A stretch of DNA of 10,575 nt from a bacterium (lineage in GTDB: Bacteria; Bdellovibrionota; FAC87; UBA2466), in assembly GCA_022842225.1 (NCBI GenBank), contig JALHPX010000071.1, positions 1 through 10,575 of the forward strand. The letters are read 5' to 3'. The translations under genes were made by a program, and so were the position numbers. A model generated the notes under the pieces. The model was not told the DNA's origin, did no database searches, and saw only the letters and a list, made by a program, of their open reading frames with translations. Positions 1 to 6,143 of the stretch are shown here, one piece after another (position 1 is the first letter of the stretch; every line of letters starts with the position of its first letter).

Positions 1-2
1 AG

Positions 3-977
3 TACCATCTCCAATCGGGGGCGGGTTATTCACTGTATCTGCTAGACCTTTACTCCGTCCGTTTAGGAGGGGAGGGCTACCTCTCAGCGCAGTCGATTCT
101 GTTTCTGGCTTTTGCCCTGGCGTTTTCCATCAAGGTCCCACTCTTTCCTTTGCACACTTGGTTGCCCGATGCGCACGTCCAGGCGCCGACCGCGGGTTCC
201 GTAATCCTAGCGGGTGTGCTGTTGAAGATGGGCGGTTATGGATTAATTCGTTTTGTGCTGCCACTTTTTCCCCAGGCAGTGCTGATGTACCAAACGCCCA
301 TGCTGATCTTGGGAACCATTGCGATTACCTACGGCGCGCTGATTGCGCTCGTGCAGCCCGATATTAAGAAGCTCGTTGCGTATTCTTCGGTCAGCCATAT
401 GGGTTATGTCGTGTTGGGAATCTTTGCACTCAACACAGTCGGTATGAATGGCGCCATTTTCCAAATGTTAGCGCACGGTATCTCCACAAGCGGACTATTC
501 TTGTTGGTCGGGGTGCTCTACGATCGGCGCCACACGCGCGACATTTCCGAGTTTGGTGGTATCGCTAAGATCATGCCGCTCTACGCAATCGCATTCATGA
601 TCATTCTATTGTCCTCGGCCGCTTTGCCGGGAACCAATGGTTTTGTGGGAGAGTTCTTGATTCTGTTGGGACTGTGGAAGACTTCCCCTGTCCTTGCTGC
701 CTTCGCGGCATTGGGCGTAATCCTGGGCGCGGTCTATCTTCTTTATATGTTCCAAAAAGTGATGCTGGGACCTGTGACCAAAGATGAGAACAAGGGCCTG
801 CTGGATCTCAACCTCAGGGAGATCGTCGTCTTGGTACCTTTGATTTTCGCTGTTTTTGCGATGGGATTTGCTCCCAATTTCTGGTTCTCGCGCATGCAGG
901 GATCGGTAGTGAAAGTTTTGTCGCCGTATGTATCTTCACCGCTTAGCCCGACGGCTGCATTGGAAGGTTCAAAATGA
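3..977 (+). CDS. nuoM: NADH-quinone oxidoreductase subunit M (NuoM), 5'-truncated by window edge
   Basis: This is an antiporter-like, proton-pumping subunit of the membrane arm of respiratory complex I. The frame is open from the first full codon, so 324 residues are visible of a family length near 500; the N-terminal third lies outside the window. Visible hallmarks are IKVPLFPLHTWLPDAH followed by QAPTAGSV, then VLLKMGGYG, DIKKLVAYSSVSHMG, MLAHGISTSGLF and PGTNGFVGEF. The lysines in IKVPLFP (codon 132-134) and in VLLK (codon 225-227) line up with E. coli NuoM K234 and K265, which are needed for proton translocation. The rest is a run of hydrophobic membrane helices ending in a short polar tail. 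The stop codon overlaps the nuoN start in an ATGA, as expected for co-translated nuo genes. The TTG at 150 is an internal leucine and not a start, since homology continues upstream. Identity is very secure. Confidence 0.97.
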   Translation, partial: YHLQSGAGYSLYLLDLYSVRLGGEGYLSAQSILFLAFALAFSIKVPLFPLHTWLPDAHVQAPTAGSVILAGVLLKMGGYGLIRFVLPLFPQAVLMYQTPMLILGTIAITYGALIALVQPDIKKLVAYSSVSHMGYVVLGIFALNTVGMNGAIFQMLAHGISTSGLFLLVGVLYDRRHTRDISEFGGIAKIMPLYAIAFMIILLSSAALPGTNGFVGEFLILLGLWKTSPVLAAFAALGVILGAVYLLYMFQKVMLGPVTKDENKGLLDLNLREIVVLVPLIFAVFAMGFAPNFWFSRMQGSVVKVLSPYVSSPLSPTAALEGSK

Positions 978-2464
978 TTCGACCCGAAATACTGACTCTC
1001 GCTCCGGAACACTGGAACCTCTTGGCGCCGTATCTAATCGTCTTCGGAGCCGCATTGGCCTCGATTATTGCGGGCACTTTGCCTGAACGATTCTTACCGG
1101 GGAAAGTGGTTCCGGTTTTGTGTGGATTTGGATTCTTGGTAGCGGGCATGTGCTCCTTAAGTGCCTGTTTGGCTCCGCCCACAGCGCTCTTCGGCGGCAT
1201 GATGCTTTCGGATTCTTTTGGGCACTTCCTCAATTTCCTCTATTGCGCGTTCGGCGGCCTGGCACTTTTGTCGTCCTATCACTACCTAACCGAGCAAAGA
1301 CTGCGCTTTGTGGAGTTCGATATTTTGGTCGTCTTCTCTGTCTTGGGCATGATGTTGATGACTTCCACTCAGCATTTGATTGTGGTCTTTCTAAGTCTCG
1401 AGCTGATGTCGCTCAGTGTGTATGTGCTAGTGGGATTCCGCCGCTCGGATCGCAAGTCCAACGAAGCCGCCATGAAGTACTACATCTTGGGCAGCGCCGC
1501 TTCCGCGGTCTTGCTCTACGGCATGGCTTTGATCTACGGCAGCACTCAGACTTTCGAGTTGAATGAAGTTCTCGCACGTGTGCAGAACAATACGGCGCTG
1601 CTGACTCCTGTCTTTCTATTGGGTTCGGTGCTCTTGGTAGTTGGCTTTCTATTTAAGACTGCCGCCGTGCCGTTTCACATGTGGATGCCCGACGTTTACG
1701 AAGGCGCCCCGCTCCCTGTGACCTCCTTCATGACTGGTGCTCTGAAGTTTGCTGTGTTCGCTGCTTTCATCCGCGTCTTGCTGGGTTTGGATTTCGACGT
1801 CTCGGGCGTGCAGCAATGGAACATCACTCTGCAAAACGTGTTGTGGGTATCGGCCGCTCTGACGATGTTTGTTGGTAATTTGATTGCGCTCTTGCAGACC
1901 AATCTGAAGCGCATGTTGGCTTATTCGTCGATTGCGCATACTGGCTACTTACTCATCGGAATTTTAGCCGGCACGCTTACGCGCGAGAGTTACTCCGGCG
2001 TTATTTTCTATCTCATCATTTATGCGCTGATGAATATTGGCGCCTTCACCATTCTGGGTTGCCTAGCAGGCGATGGGGATTCTGGAATGGAATTGGAAAA
2101 CGTTAGCGGCCTGGCTTCGCAGAAGCCGTGGTTGGCCCTGGCTCTTACTGCGTTCCTGTTTTCCATGGCGGGTATTCCCCCAATGGGCGGATTCTTCGCT
2201 AAGTACGTGCTCTTCTATTCGGGCGTTCAGGTGGGCGCGGTGTGGTTGGTGGTGCTGGGCGTGGTTTGCAGCGCAGTTTCGGTTTACTACTACCTGCGCG
2301 TGATTGTTTATATGTACATGCGTCCCCTGGCTCGCTCGAGCGGTGGCACGGTGGCTGTGCCGATTACGTTGCAAGTGGTGATTGGGATTACTCTCGCAGC
2401 CGTAATTCTCTTTGGCGTGTTGCCAAACACCTTGCTCCAAGTTGTGCGTTCGCTATTTGCTTAA
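974..2464 (+). CDS. nuoN: NADH-quinone oxidoreductase subunit N (NuoN)
   Basis: This is the antiporter-like subunit of complex I nearest the hydrophilic arm, working with NuoM and NuoL in proton pumping at the inner membrane. It has 496 residues, close to the usual 480-500, and is almost entirely hydrophobic helices. Family motifs are SLELMSLSVYVL (about 141-152), EAAMKYYILGSAAS (164-177), LFKTAAVPFHMWMPDVYEG (226-244), GALKFAVF (255-262), LKRMLAYSSIAHTGYL (311-326) and MAGIPPMGGFFAKY (398-411). K168, K228, K258 and K410 correspond to the E. coli NuoN lysines K158, K217, K247 and K395, so the pumping residues are intact. The ATG overlaps the nuoM stop, and a GGAAGG ribosome binding site lies six bases upstream at 962-967. 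It is probably the last gene of the nuo operon: the next gene is on the opposite strand, with only 2 bp between the two stop codons. Confidence 0.97.
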   Translation: MIRPEILTLAPEHWNLLAPYLIVFGAALASIIAGTLPERFLPGKVVPVLCGFGFLVAGMCSLSACLAPPTALFGGMMLSDSFGHFLNFLYCAFGGLALLSSYHYLTEQRLRFVEFDILVVFSVLGMMLMTSTQHLIVVFLSLELMSLSVYVLVGFRRSDRKSNEAAMKYYILGSAASAVLLYGMALIYGSTQTFELNEVLARVQNNTALLTPVFLLGSVLLVVGFLFKTAAVPFHMWMPDVYEGAPLPVTSFMTGALKFAVFAAFIRVLLGLDFDVSGVQQWNITLQNVLWVSAALTMFVGNLIALLQTNLKRMLAYSSIAHTGYLLIGILAGTLTRESYSGVIFYLIIYALMNIGAFTILGCLAGDGDSGMELENVSGLASQKPWLALALTAFLFSMAGIPPMGGFFAKYVLFYSGVQVGAVWLVVLGVVCSAVSVYYYLRVIVYMYMRPLARSSGGTVAVPITLQVVIGITLAAVILFGVLPNTLLQVVRSLFA

Positions 2465-2497
2465 GGCTACGGGACACGCGCATTGCAATCCTTAAGC
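2459..2497. terminator. Hairpin over the nuoN stop, between convergent genes
   Basis: GCTTAAGG (2459-2466) and CCTTAAGC (2490-2497) form a perfect 8-bp inverted repeat around a 23-nt loop. The left arm contains the nuoN stop codon and the right arm is inside the converging gene. The stem is AT-rich and no T-run follows on either strand, so it is a weak candidate for a bidirectional terminator. There is no other room for one between the two genes. Confidence 0.3.
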
Positions 2498-3090
2498 GAT
2501 TCGCTCTTGCCAAGATATTTGCAGGCGTTGGTGATTTGAGTCAGCGCCCAGCCATTTCCGGCGCCACTTCCCGATGAGGGGAATGAGCAGACATATTTAT
2601 CGCGAGCGGCAGCGGTGGCCTGCACGCAGTACTGCATCTCCGACGAAGACCCGCACCACATTCCGGTTTCAATATTGGTGGGTTTAAAACCAAGTCCGGT
2701 ATTGGTGCACACGGTTCCGCCAGCGGCGGATTTCACGACTGTGTTGCAGTCGCTTAGCTTTGAAAGTGGACGGCGGCCGAGGCCTAGTTCGGTCTCTACA
2801 TTGGTTGGGCGCCAGCCGGTTTCATCCCAACTCTCCGAGCCGATTTTCATTCCGGGTGTAAACCAGATGCATACAACCCCACCGGTGGCAGACCCGCGCG
2901 CGTCCTCACAATCGGTGAGCGTCTTAAATTTCCCAAGGGTGGTCTTATCGGCAAGACGCACCATCTCGGTTTGGGAGCCATTGTCTTTGCATTCTAGTTC
3001 GGAGGCGGTTCCAGCAAAGATAGGGCGAACAACCGGTCCAGCCTGCAGGGGCAGGCAAAGGCCCGCCACGAAAAGGAAAAGGTTACGCAT
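2467..3090 (-). CDS. Secreted cysteine-rich protein with internal repeat, unknown family
   Basis: A 207-residue protein that I do not recognise. Residues 1-17 (MRNLFLFVAGLCLPLQA) form a short signal peptide with a plausible type I cleavage site after LQA. The mature part has ten cysteines (34, 61, 74, 115, 128, 146, 155, 168, 190, 202), an even number, which suits disulphide bonds outside the cytoplasm. Two repeats are visible: residues 55-100 and 109-142 share the pattern L-T/S-DC, then A-x-GG-x-VC, then G-W/F-R/K-PTN-V/I-ET. A third, weaker SLKDCN motif sits at the C-terminus. The ATG at 3090 is supported by GGAG five bases upstream and by the signal peptide beginning there. A TATACT box lies upstream. 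The gene converges on nuoN, so it is unlikely to belong to the nuo operon. Export is well supported; function is unknown. Confidence 0.85.
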   Translation of the reverse strand: MRNLFLFVAGLCLPLQAGPVVRPIFAGTASELECKDNGSQTEMVRLADKTTLGKFKTLTDCEDARGSATGGVVCIWFTPGMKIGSESWDETGWRPTNVETELGLGRRPLSKLSDCNTVVKSAAGGTVCTNTGLGFKPTNIETGMWCGSSSEMQYCVQATAAARDKYVCSFPSSGSGAGNGWALTQITNACKYLGKSESLKDCNARVP

Positions 3091-3129
3091 GGAATCTCCG
3101 GGGGGGTAAGGGCTTTGGGGGATAGCTCC

Positions 3130-3135
3130 AGTATA
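3130..3135 (-). promoter_or_regulatory. Candidate -10 box for the cysteine-rich secreted protein gene
   Basis: On the minus strand this reads TATACT, five of six matches to TATAAT, preceded by GGG. It would start transcription near 3123, giving a leader of about 33 nt before the ATG at 3090. The -35 position holds only a T-rich TTTTTG at 17 bp spacing, a poor match, so activation by another factor is possible. This is a pattern match only. Confidence 0.4.
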
Positions 3136-3221
3136 CCCGAAAACACTGAGCCCAAAAACGTCCCCCTGCCTAGTAGATAAGAGGTGGAATCTACCGCTCT
3201 CCGCTTAGGTACGCCCCAGTC

Positions 3222-3231
3222 GAGCGCGCTC
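3222..3231. promoter_or_regulatory. Perfect 10-bp palindrome in divergent intergenic region
   Basis: GAGCGCGCTC is a perfect palindrome lying between the divergent secreted-protein and lipoprotein genes, 10 bp upstream of the leader hairpin at 3239-3297. It could be an operator half-site pair or chance in GC-rich sequence. No regulator is identifiable. Confidence 0.25.
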
Positions 3232-3238
3232 CGGGCAA

Positions 3239-3297
3239 AACCCCTCTGGCACATTCGTTGCTCCCTGCTAAACAGCGGCCGTCTGGCCAGAGGGGTT
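3239..3297 (+). promoter_or_regulatory. Leader hairpin that sequesters the lipoprotein gene's ribosome binding site
   Basis: AACCCCTCTGGC (3239-3250) and GCCAGAGGGGTT (3286-3297) are perfect reverse complements, 12 bp, around a 35-nt loop. The right arm contains GAGGGG (3290-3295), the ribosome binding site eight bases before the lipoprotein ATG at 3304. If the transcript begins upstream of 3239, the folded stem would hide the ribosome binding site and make translation conditional. If transcription starts inside the loop, the site would be free. The stem is followed by TTATT, so attenuator-like termination is a second reading. No known riboswitch class is recognised. Confidence 0.55.
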
Positions 3298-3303
3298 ATT
3301 GAA

Positions 3304-3726
3304 ATGGGTACGAGATTCTTAAAGGTAGTGGCATTCGCGGTACTCGGACTGGTTTTTACGGCGTGCAGCCGGGAATCCGTGACGACAGCTGATTTACAGG
3401 GTACCTGGCAATCGGAATGCGTGAATGACGCCAGCGGCCATTACCGCACTAATGTTATCTTCTCGGGCAACTCGTTTCAGCTCTATGACTCGGTTTACAC
3501 CCAAATCAATTGCACCGGCACGGTGAGCAGTGAGACCCCTGTTACCGGCACGTACAGCCTAGCTGGTAACCTGATGGACTGGATTACGGGTTCCGAGCGC
3601 AGTTACGACTTGATTGAAATGTCTTCGGATAAGAAAACCCTTCATTTTGGCGCCAAGGCGGGAACCACCCCCAGCACGCGTCCCACGGACACCACCAAGA
3701 GCCGTCCGTACCACAAGCTAAACTAG
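3304..3726 (+). CDS. Small lipoprotein, probable beta-barrel (lipocalin-like) domain
   Basis: The precursor is 140 residues. Residues 1-20 (MGTRFLKVVAFAVLGLVFTA) are a lipoprotein signal with the lipobox FTAC, so C21 should be lipidated. The +2 residue is serine, which by the usual Lol rule suggests the outer membrane. The mature part begins with LQGTWQSEC and has alternating short strands (YRTNVIFSGNSFQLY, TGTYSLAGNLMDW), then a C-terminal STRPTDTTKSRPYHKLN. The GTW opening and strand-rich layout recall small lipocalin-like lipoproteins, but that is a resemblance only. An in-frame GTG at 3184 would add 40 residues and destroy the signal peptide. The ATG at 3304 is preferred because of the GAGGGG eight bases upstream and the lipobox. 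That ribosome binding site lies in a strong hairpin. The next exported-protein gene starts 50 bp downstream and may be cotranscribed. Confidence 0.85.
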   Translation: MGTRFLKVVAFAVLGLVFTACSRESVTTADLQGTWQSECVNDASGHYRTNVIFSGNSFQLYDSVYTQINCTGTVSSETPVTGTYSLAGNLMDWITGSERSYDLIEMSSDKKTLHFGAKAGTTPSTRPTDTTKSRPYHKLN

Positions 3727-3776
3727 CTCATTGACGGAGCGTTCCACGCAGAGGTACCCGATCTCAAGGGGTATCC

Positions 3777-4571
3777 ATGGCGTTCGGGCGTGTATTTTGC
3801 TTTTGGCTGTTTCTTTCCATTTTTTCCATCTCCGGTTTCGCGGGCGACACAGTTGTTCTGTCGTTAGTTGGCAAAGATGAATGCCAGGCGAGGCTTGAGG
3901 CGTCGTCGCTGACGGATAAATCGGGAGTTCATTTTCAGGTGTATCGCTGGAAAATCCAGCGCACGATGAAGTACCTAGACACTCAGCTAGAAGCCGATCG
4001 GACCTCAAGCTGGGGGGGAGTCCTAGCGGCGCTTAGAAACAACGTCCTGATTCCTGTCGTGGGCAACCGAGTCTTTGGTCCACTCAATACCGAGCGTACT
4101 TTAGAAATTTCCGAGCAGAAAGAGTTTCCCTTTTCGGCGGTCTCCTTCTCGCAATCAGATGATCTCCCTGTGGATGCCGTCTTGATTCGCCTCCAGGGCC
4201 ACCAAGTCATGCCTTCGGATGTACAAGGTTTCACGAACGAAAATCGAACCGAGTGGACCGCAGTAGGCGTTTTTGAATATGGCGGCTGGAAGTCTTTATC
4301 GGGGCAGGGCTCTTTTAAGATCACTCTGGGTCCTCAGGCGTGTGCGGCTTATGAGAATCGCTTGGGCGGAGCGACTATGGAGATTCCGGGCACGACGCTA
4401 CCGCAGTTTTGTGCGTGGTTGAAATCGCAGCCAAAGCTTGCGGAGTCGGCGAAGGCGATAGCGTTAGAGTCGAAGGTCTCTCCTGGTTTTTTTGAGGGGC
4501 GTGGGGGCACGCTGACGTTTGTGAGTCCGTCGGTCGAGGGGACTTTGACTTTGCGGTCTGAGGGGAAGTAG
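3777..4571 (+). CDS. Exported protein of unknown family
   Basis: A 264-residue protein I do not recognise. Residues 1-22 (starting MAFGRVFCFWLFLSIFSISG) form a hydrophobic signal peptide with a likely cut after FA or FAG, just before DTVVLS. The N-terminus has only one positive residue (R5) before a very aromatic core, so an uncleaved anchor is possible. The mature part has three cysteines (36, 189, 212), of which the last two may pair, and looks mixed alpha/beta with a basic, glycine-rich end (FEGRGGTLTF). The start is supported by AAGGGG five bases upstream (3766-3771). The lipoprotein gene ends 50 bp upstream on the same strand, so the two may form an operon of envelope proteins. The large inverted-repeat element begins 22 bp after the stop codon and may serve as its transcription end. 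Confidence 0.8.
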   Translation: MAFGRVFCFWLFLSIFSISGFAGDTVVLSLVGKDECQARLEASSLTDKSGVHFQVYRWKIQRTMKYLDTQLEADRTSSWGGVLAALRNNVLIPVVGNRVFGPLNTERTLEISEQKEFPFSAVSFSQSDDLPVDAVLIRLQGHQVMPSDVQGFTNENRTEWTAVGVFEYGGWKSLSGQGSFKITLGPQACAAYENRLGGATMEIPGTTLPQFCAWLKSQPKLAESAKAIALESKVSPGFFEGRGGTLTFVSPSVEGTLTLRSEGK

Positions 4572-4593
4572 CCGGGCTACTAGCACGGTTAAC

Positions 4594-4749
4594 CTTGAAA
4601 GCGCGCGCACGAGAATCCCTGCCTTCTTGTCGCCGGAAGCGCGCGAGCTGGGCGCTCGTGCTACAGAGCTCTCTCTTCATCGGTAGGCAGCGTTAGTTGC
4701 CAGTAGTCATTTTCGCGTTGCTTAATCCTCGCGGCGCGAAAGTTTTCTT
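4594..4749 (+). repeat. Left outer arm of the inverted-repeat element
   Basis: Pairs with 4970-5126. Within the arm GCACGAG (4607-4613) is complementary to CTCGTGC (4655-4661), and CGAGC to GCTCG around TGGGC near 4644-4658, so one arm can also fold on itself. AGCGCGCG occurs twice (4600-4607 and 4637-4644), a sign of shorter internal repetition. Confidence 0.8.
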
Positions 4750-4758
4750 ACCAAGATT

Positions 4759-4795
4759 CTACGGTGGTCACTGCAGCATCGTCTGGCGCAGTTTC
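4759..4795 (+). repeat. Left inner arm of the inverted-repeat element (diverged)
   Basis: This 37-base segment aligns without gaps to the complement of 4924-4960, with 26 of 37 identical. CTAC, GTGGTC, CATC and GCAGTTTC are shared. It shows that the inverted repeat runs deeper than the well-conserved outer arms, and that the inner part has drifted more. Confidence 0.65.
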
Positions 4796-4803
4796 TATTT
4801 CAC

Positions 4804-4823
4804 CGCTGCGCTAGCGCGCAGCG
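4804..4823. repeat. 8-bp hairpin in the centre of the element
   Basis: CGCTGCGC, TAGC, GCGCAGCG forms a perfect 8-bp stem with a 4-base loop. No T-run follows on either strand, so it is not a typical intrinsic terminator. The rest of the 128-bp centre has a weaker pair of competing stems in which ACCGA at 4846-4850 can pair with TCGGT at 4835-4839 or at 4867-4871. Confidence 0.6.
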
Positions 4824-4969
4824 AGTTTGTGGTATCGGTCGCATCACCGACTACCTAAGCGAAGATTCGGTGTAACGTTCTCCCGGCAAAAGCAAACCGG
4901 AGCCGAAGGCCAGGTGCGGATTTGAAACTGCTGAGAATGATGAGACAGGGACCACAGTAGCATCAGAGA

Positions 4970-5126
4970 AAGGAGACTTTTGCGCCGCGAGGATTAAGCA
5001 ACGCGAAAATGACTACTGGCAACTAACGCCGCCTACGGAAAACCGGAACACCTCCATAGCACGAGCGCCCAGCTCGCGCGCTTCCGGCGACAGGAAAGCA
5101 AGGCCCCTCGTGCGCGCGCTTTCAAG
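4970..5126 (-). repeat. Right outer arm of the inverted-repeat element
   Basis: Reverse-complement partner of 4594-4749. Differences from the left arm are concentrated in two short spacers (5093-5106 and 5037-5056); the blocks between them are identical. The remaining stretch 5127-5192 up to the next gene holds only an A8 run at 5168-5175 and no clear hairpin. Confidence 0.8.
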
Positions 5127-5192
5127 ACCAACTCGATCAAGGGGCTCAAAATATCTAAACCACCGCCAAAAAAAAGGGCCATCCGCCACTAT

Positions 5193-5888
5193 CTACTGCC
5201 TTCGAATCCCCAAGGTGACCAAAAAGGCATGCCACGCATCCTGCACCGTCTTCATCCAAGTCGGCATCGGCTTCACATACTCCGCCAACGGCCGCCCCAG
5301 CACGATATTCATTGGACTCAAAATATCACTCACAGCCAGCTGCTGCGGATTTCTCAACAAGAACCGCTCCGTCGGTAAACGGCGCTTTCGCCCACTAGGA
5401 AAACGATACCGCTCGCCTTCACCCAGCGGTTCCAGCTTCCACCCACCCAGCTCCGCCTGCGCCAGCAAGATTTTCGGGTAATGGGTAGTTACCTCAAGCC
5501 CAGTCAAAGAACGCGCCGCCAGCTTCTTGTAAAAAGGCACATCGCCGTCCAAATAAATCAGTCCCAGGCGCGGATTCTTCAGATGGGCAGTGTGAGTCAG
5601 GGGGAGGGCGATTTTAGAGACGTCGCCCGCCACGATGCGGACCTGGATGGTGGACCAGCCCTGTTTGCGAATATAGGATTCTAAAAATTCGCCTGCCAGT
5701 TGGGCCCATTCTTCGACGAGATCATTGACGTAAAAAATCCCGTTCTCGCCTTTTTGTTTCACCAGCGCATTGACGGTATTGACTAGAACTTCGTAGTTGC
5801 TGCGCTGGAAGAAGTTTCCAAAGACGATGGAGTTGCCGTAGTTCCCGGCTGCGTATTCGATGTGAAGCCATTGAGAAGCCATGGGCAT
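5193..5888 (-). CDS. Hypothetical cytoplasmic protein, 231 aa
   Basis: A protein I cannot assign. It has no signal peptide or membrane helix. The N-terminal half (residues about 10-70) has an unusual run GNYGNSIVFGNFFQRSNYE, then GIFYVNDLVEEWAQLAG and VRIVAGDVSKIALP. The last piece faintly recalls the acidic loop of Rossmann-type methyltransferases (D/E followed by GD..xxLP), but the glycine-rich SAM motif is not evident, so I do not claim that function. The C-terminal half is basic around RYRFPSGRKRRLPTERF. The ATG at 5888 lies two bases after the stop of the upstream gene, suggesting translational coupling; a second ATG at 5882 is equally possible. The 3' end faces the inverted-repeat element. 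Confidence 0.75.
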   Translation of the reverse strand: MPMASQWLHIEYAAGNYGNSIVFGNFFQRSNYEVLVNTVNALVKQKGENGIFYVNDLVEEWAQLAGEFLESYIRKQGWSTIQVRIVAGDVSKIALPLTHTAHLKNPRLGLIYLDGDVPFYKKLAARSLTGLEVTTHYPKILLAQAELGGWKLEPLGEGERYRFPSGRKRRLPTERFLLRNPQQLAVSDILSPMNIVLGRPLAEYVKPMPTWMKTVQDAWHAFLVTLGIRRQ

Positions 5889-5890
5889 TA

Positions 5891-6112
5891 CTACTCGTTT
5901 CCAAAACCTTCTGGCTGAAAGCCTTCGGGCAGTTCCTCTGAACGGTATTTGTCGAGGAGCACCAAGACGCCCTCATACACATCTTCAAAAGGGATATTGC
6001 GATCGTAAAAGACGCTGAGCCAGTAGACTTTTTTAGCGAGGCGGTAGGCCTCTAAGTCTACTACAGGGTCAGCAACGGTAAGTACGCCCGCTCGGCGACG
6101 ACTCTCTCGCAC
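5891..6112 (-). CDS. Small hypothetical protein, 73 aa, GTG start
   Basis: A 73-residue soluble protein of unknown family. The core VVDLEAYRLAKKVYWLSVFYD..IPFEDVYEGVLVLLDKY looks helical, with an acidic proline-containing tail. The GTG at 6112 is the only usable start in the frame before an in-frame TAG at 6161-6163, and AGAGGA lies nine bases upstream. It is followed after two bases by the 231-residue gene, so the pair is probably one transcriptional unit and possibly interacting partners. It begins 87 bp downstream of the rpoC stop on the same strand, with a terminator-like hairpin between them, so expression may depend on readthrough from rpoC or on an unseen promoter. No transmembrane segment or recognisable DNA-binding motif is visible. 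Confidence 0.7.
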   Translation of the reverse strand: MRESRRRAGVLTVADPVVDLEAYRLAKKVYWLSVFYDRNIPFEDVYEGVLVLLDKYRSEELPEGFQPEGFGNE

Positions 6113-6143
6113 TTCGTTCGATCCTCTTCGCGTAAACGTAGAA

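Larger units (their letters stand above)
4594..5126. repeat. 533-bp imperfect inverted-repeat (fold-back, MITE-like) element
   Basis: This fills most of the gene-free stretch 4572-5192. The two ends are the same 20-mer in opposite orientation, CTTGAAAGCGCGCGCACGAG at 4594-4613 and its complement at 5107-5126. Moving inward, perfect blocks pair as 4628-4663 with 5057-5092 (36 bp), 4683-4688 with 5031-5036 (6 bp) and 4690-4737 with 4982-5029 (48 bp). Weaker pairing continues to 4795 and 4924. No open frame of meaningful size is inside, so it is non-autonomous if mobile. I see no convincing target-site duplication; the flanks share at most ACC or AAC. It lies between the 3' ends of convergent genes, a usual landing place for such elements. 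Alternatives are two copies of one extragenic repeat in opposite orientation, or a long structured RNA. Confidence 0.85.

Noticed and set aside
3184..3303. GTG-started 40-residue extension of the lipoprotein
   Set aside because: It would bury the signal peptide and lipobox inside the protein. The ATG at 3304 has a good ribosome binding site, whereas the extension reads through the leader hairpin.
4375..4680. 101-codon minus-strand open frame
   Set aside because: It overlaps the 3' part of the exported-protein gene and the left arm of the inverted repeat. Its composition is a low-complexity Ser/Pro/Thr/Ala mix typical of an antisense shadow.
4594..5126. CRISPR array
   Set aside because: The repeats are inverted and present twice, not regularly spaced direct repeats.
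4571..5140. Target-site duplication around the inverted-repeat element
   Set aside because: The flanks (GGTTAAC on the left, ACCAACTC on the right) share only ACC or AAC, not enough to claim a duplication.
5168..5192. A8 run (T8 in the minus direction) as an intrinsic terminator for the 231-residue gene
   Set aside because: Only a 3-bp GGC/GCC stem can be drawn before the T-run, which is too weak to call.
5110..5684. Plus-strand frames across 5110-5481 and 5481-5684
   Set aside because: They are antisense to the 231-residue gene, and the first starts inside the right arm of the inverted repeat. No signal or family pattern is seen.
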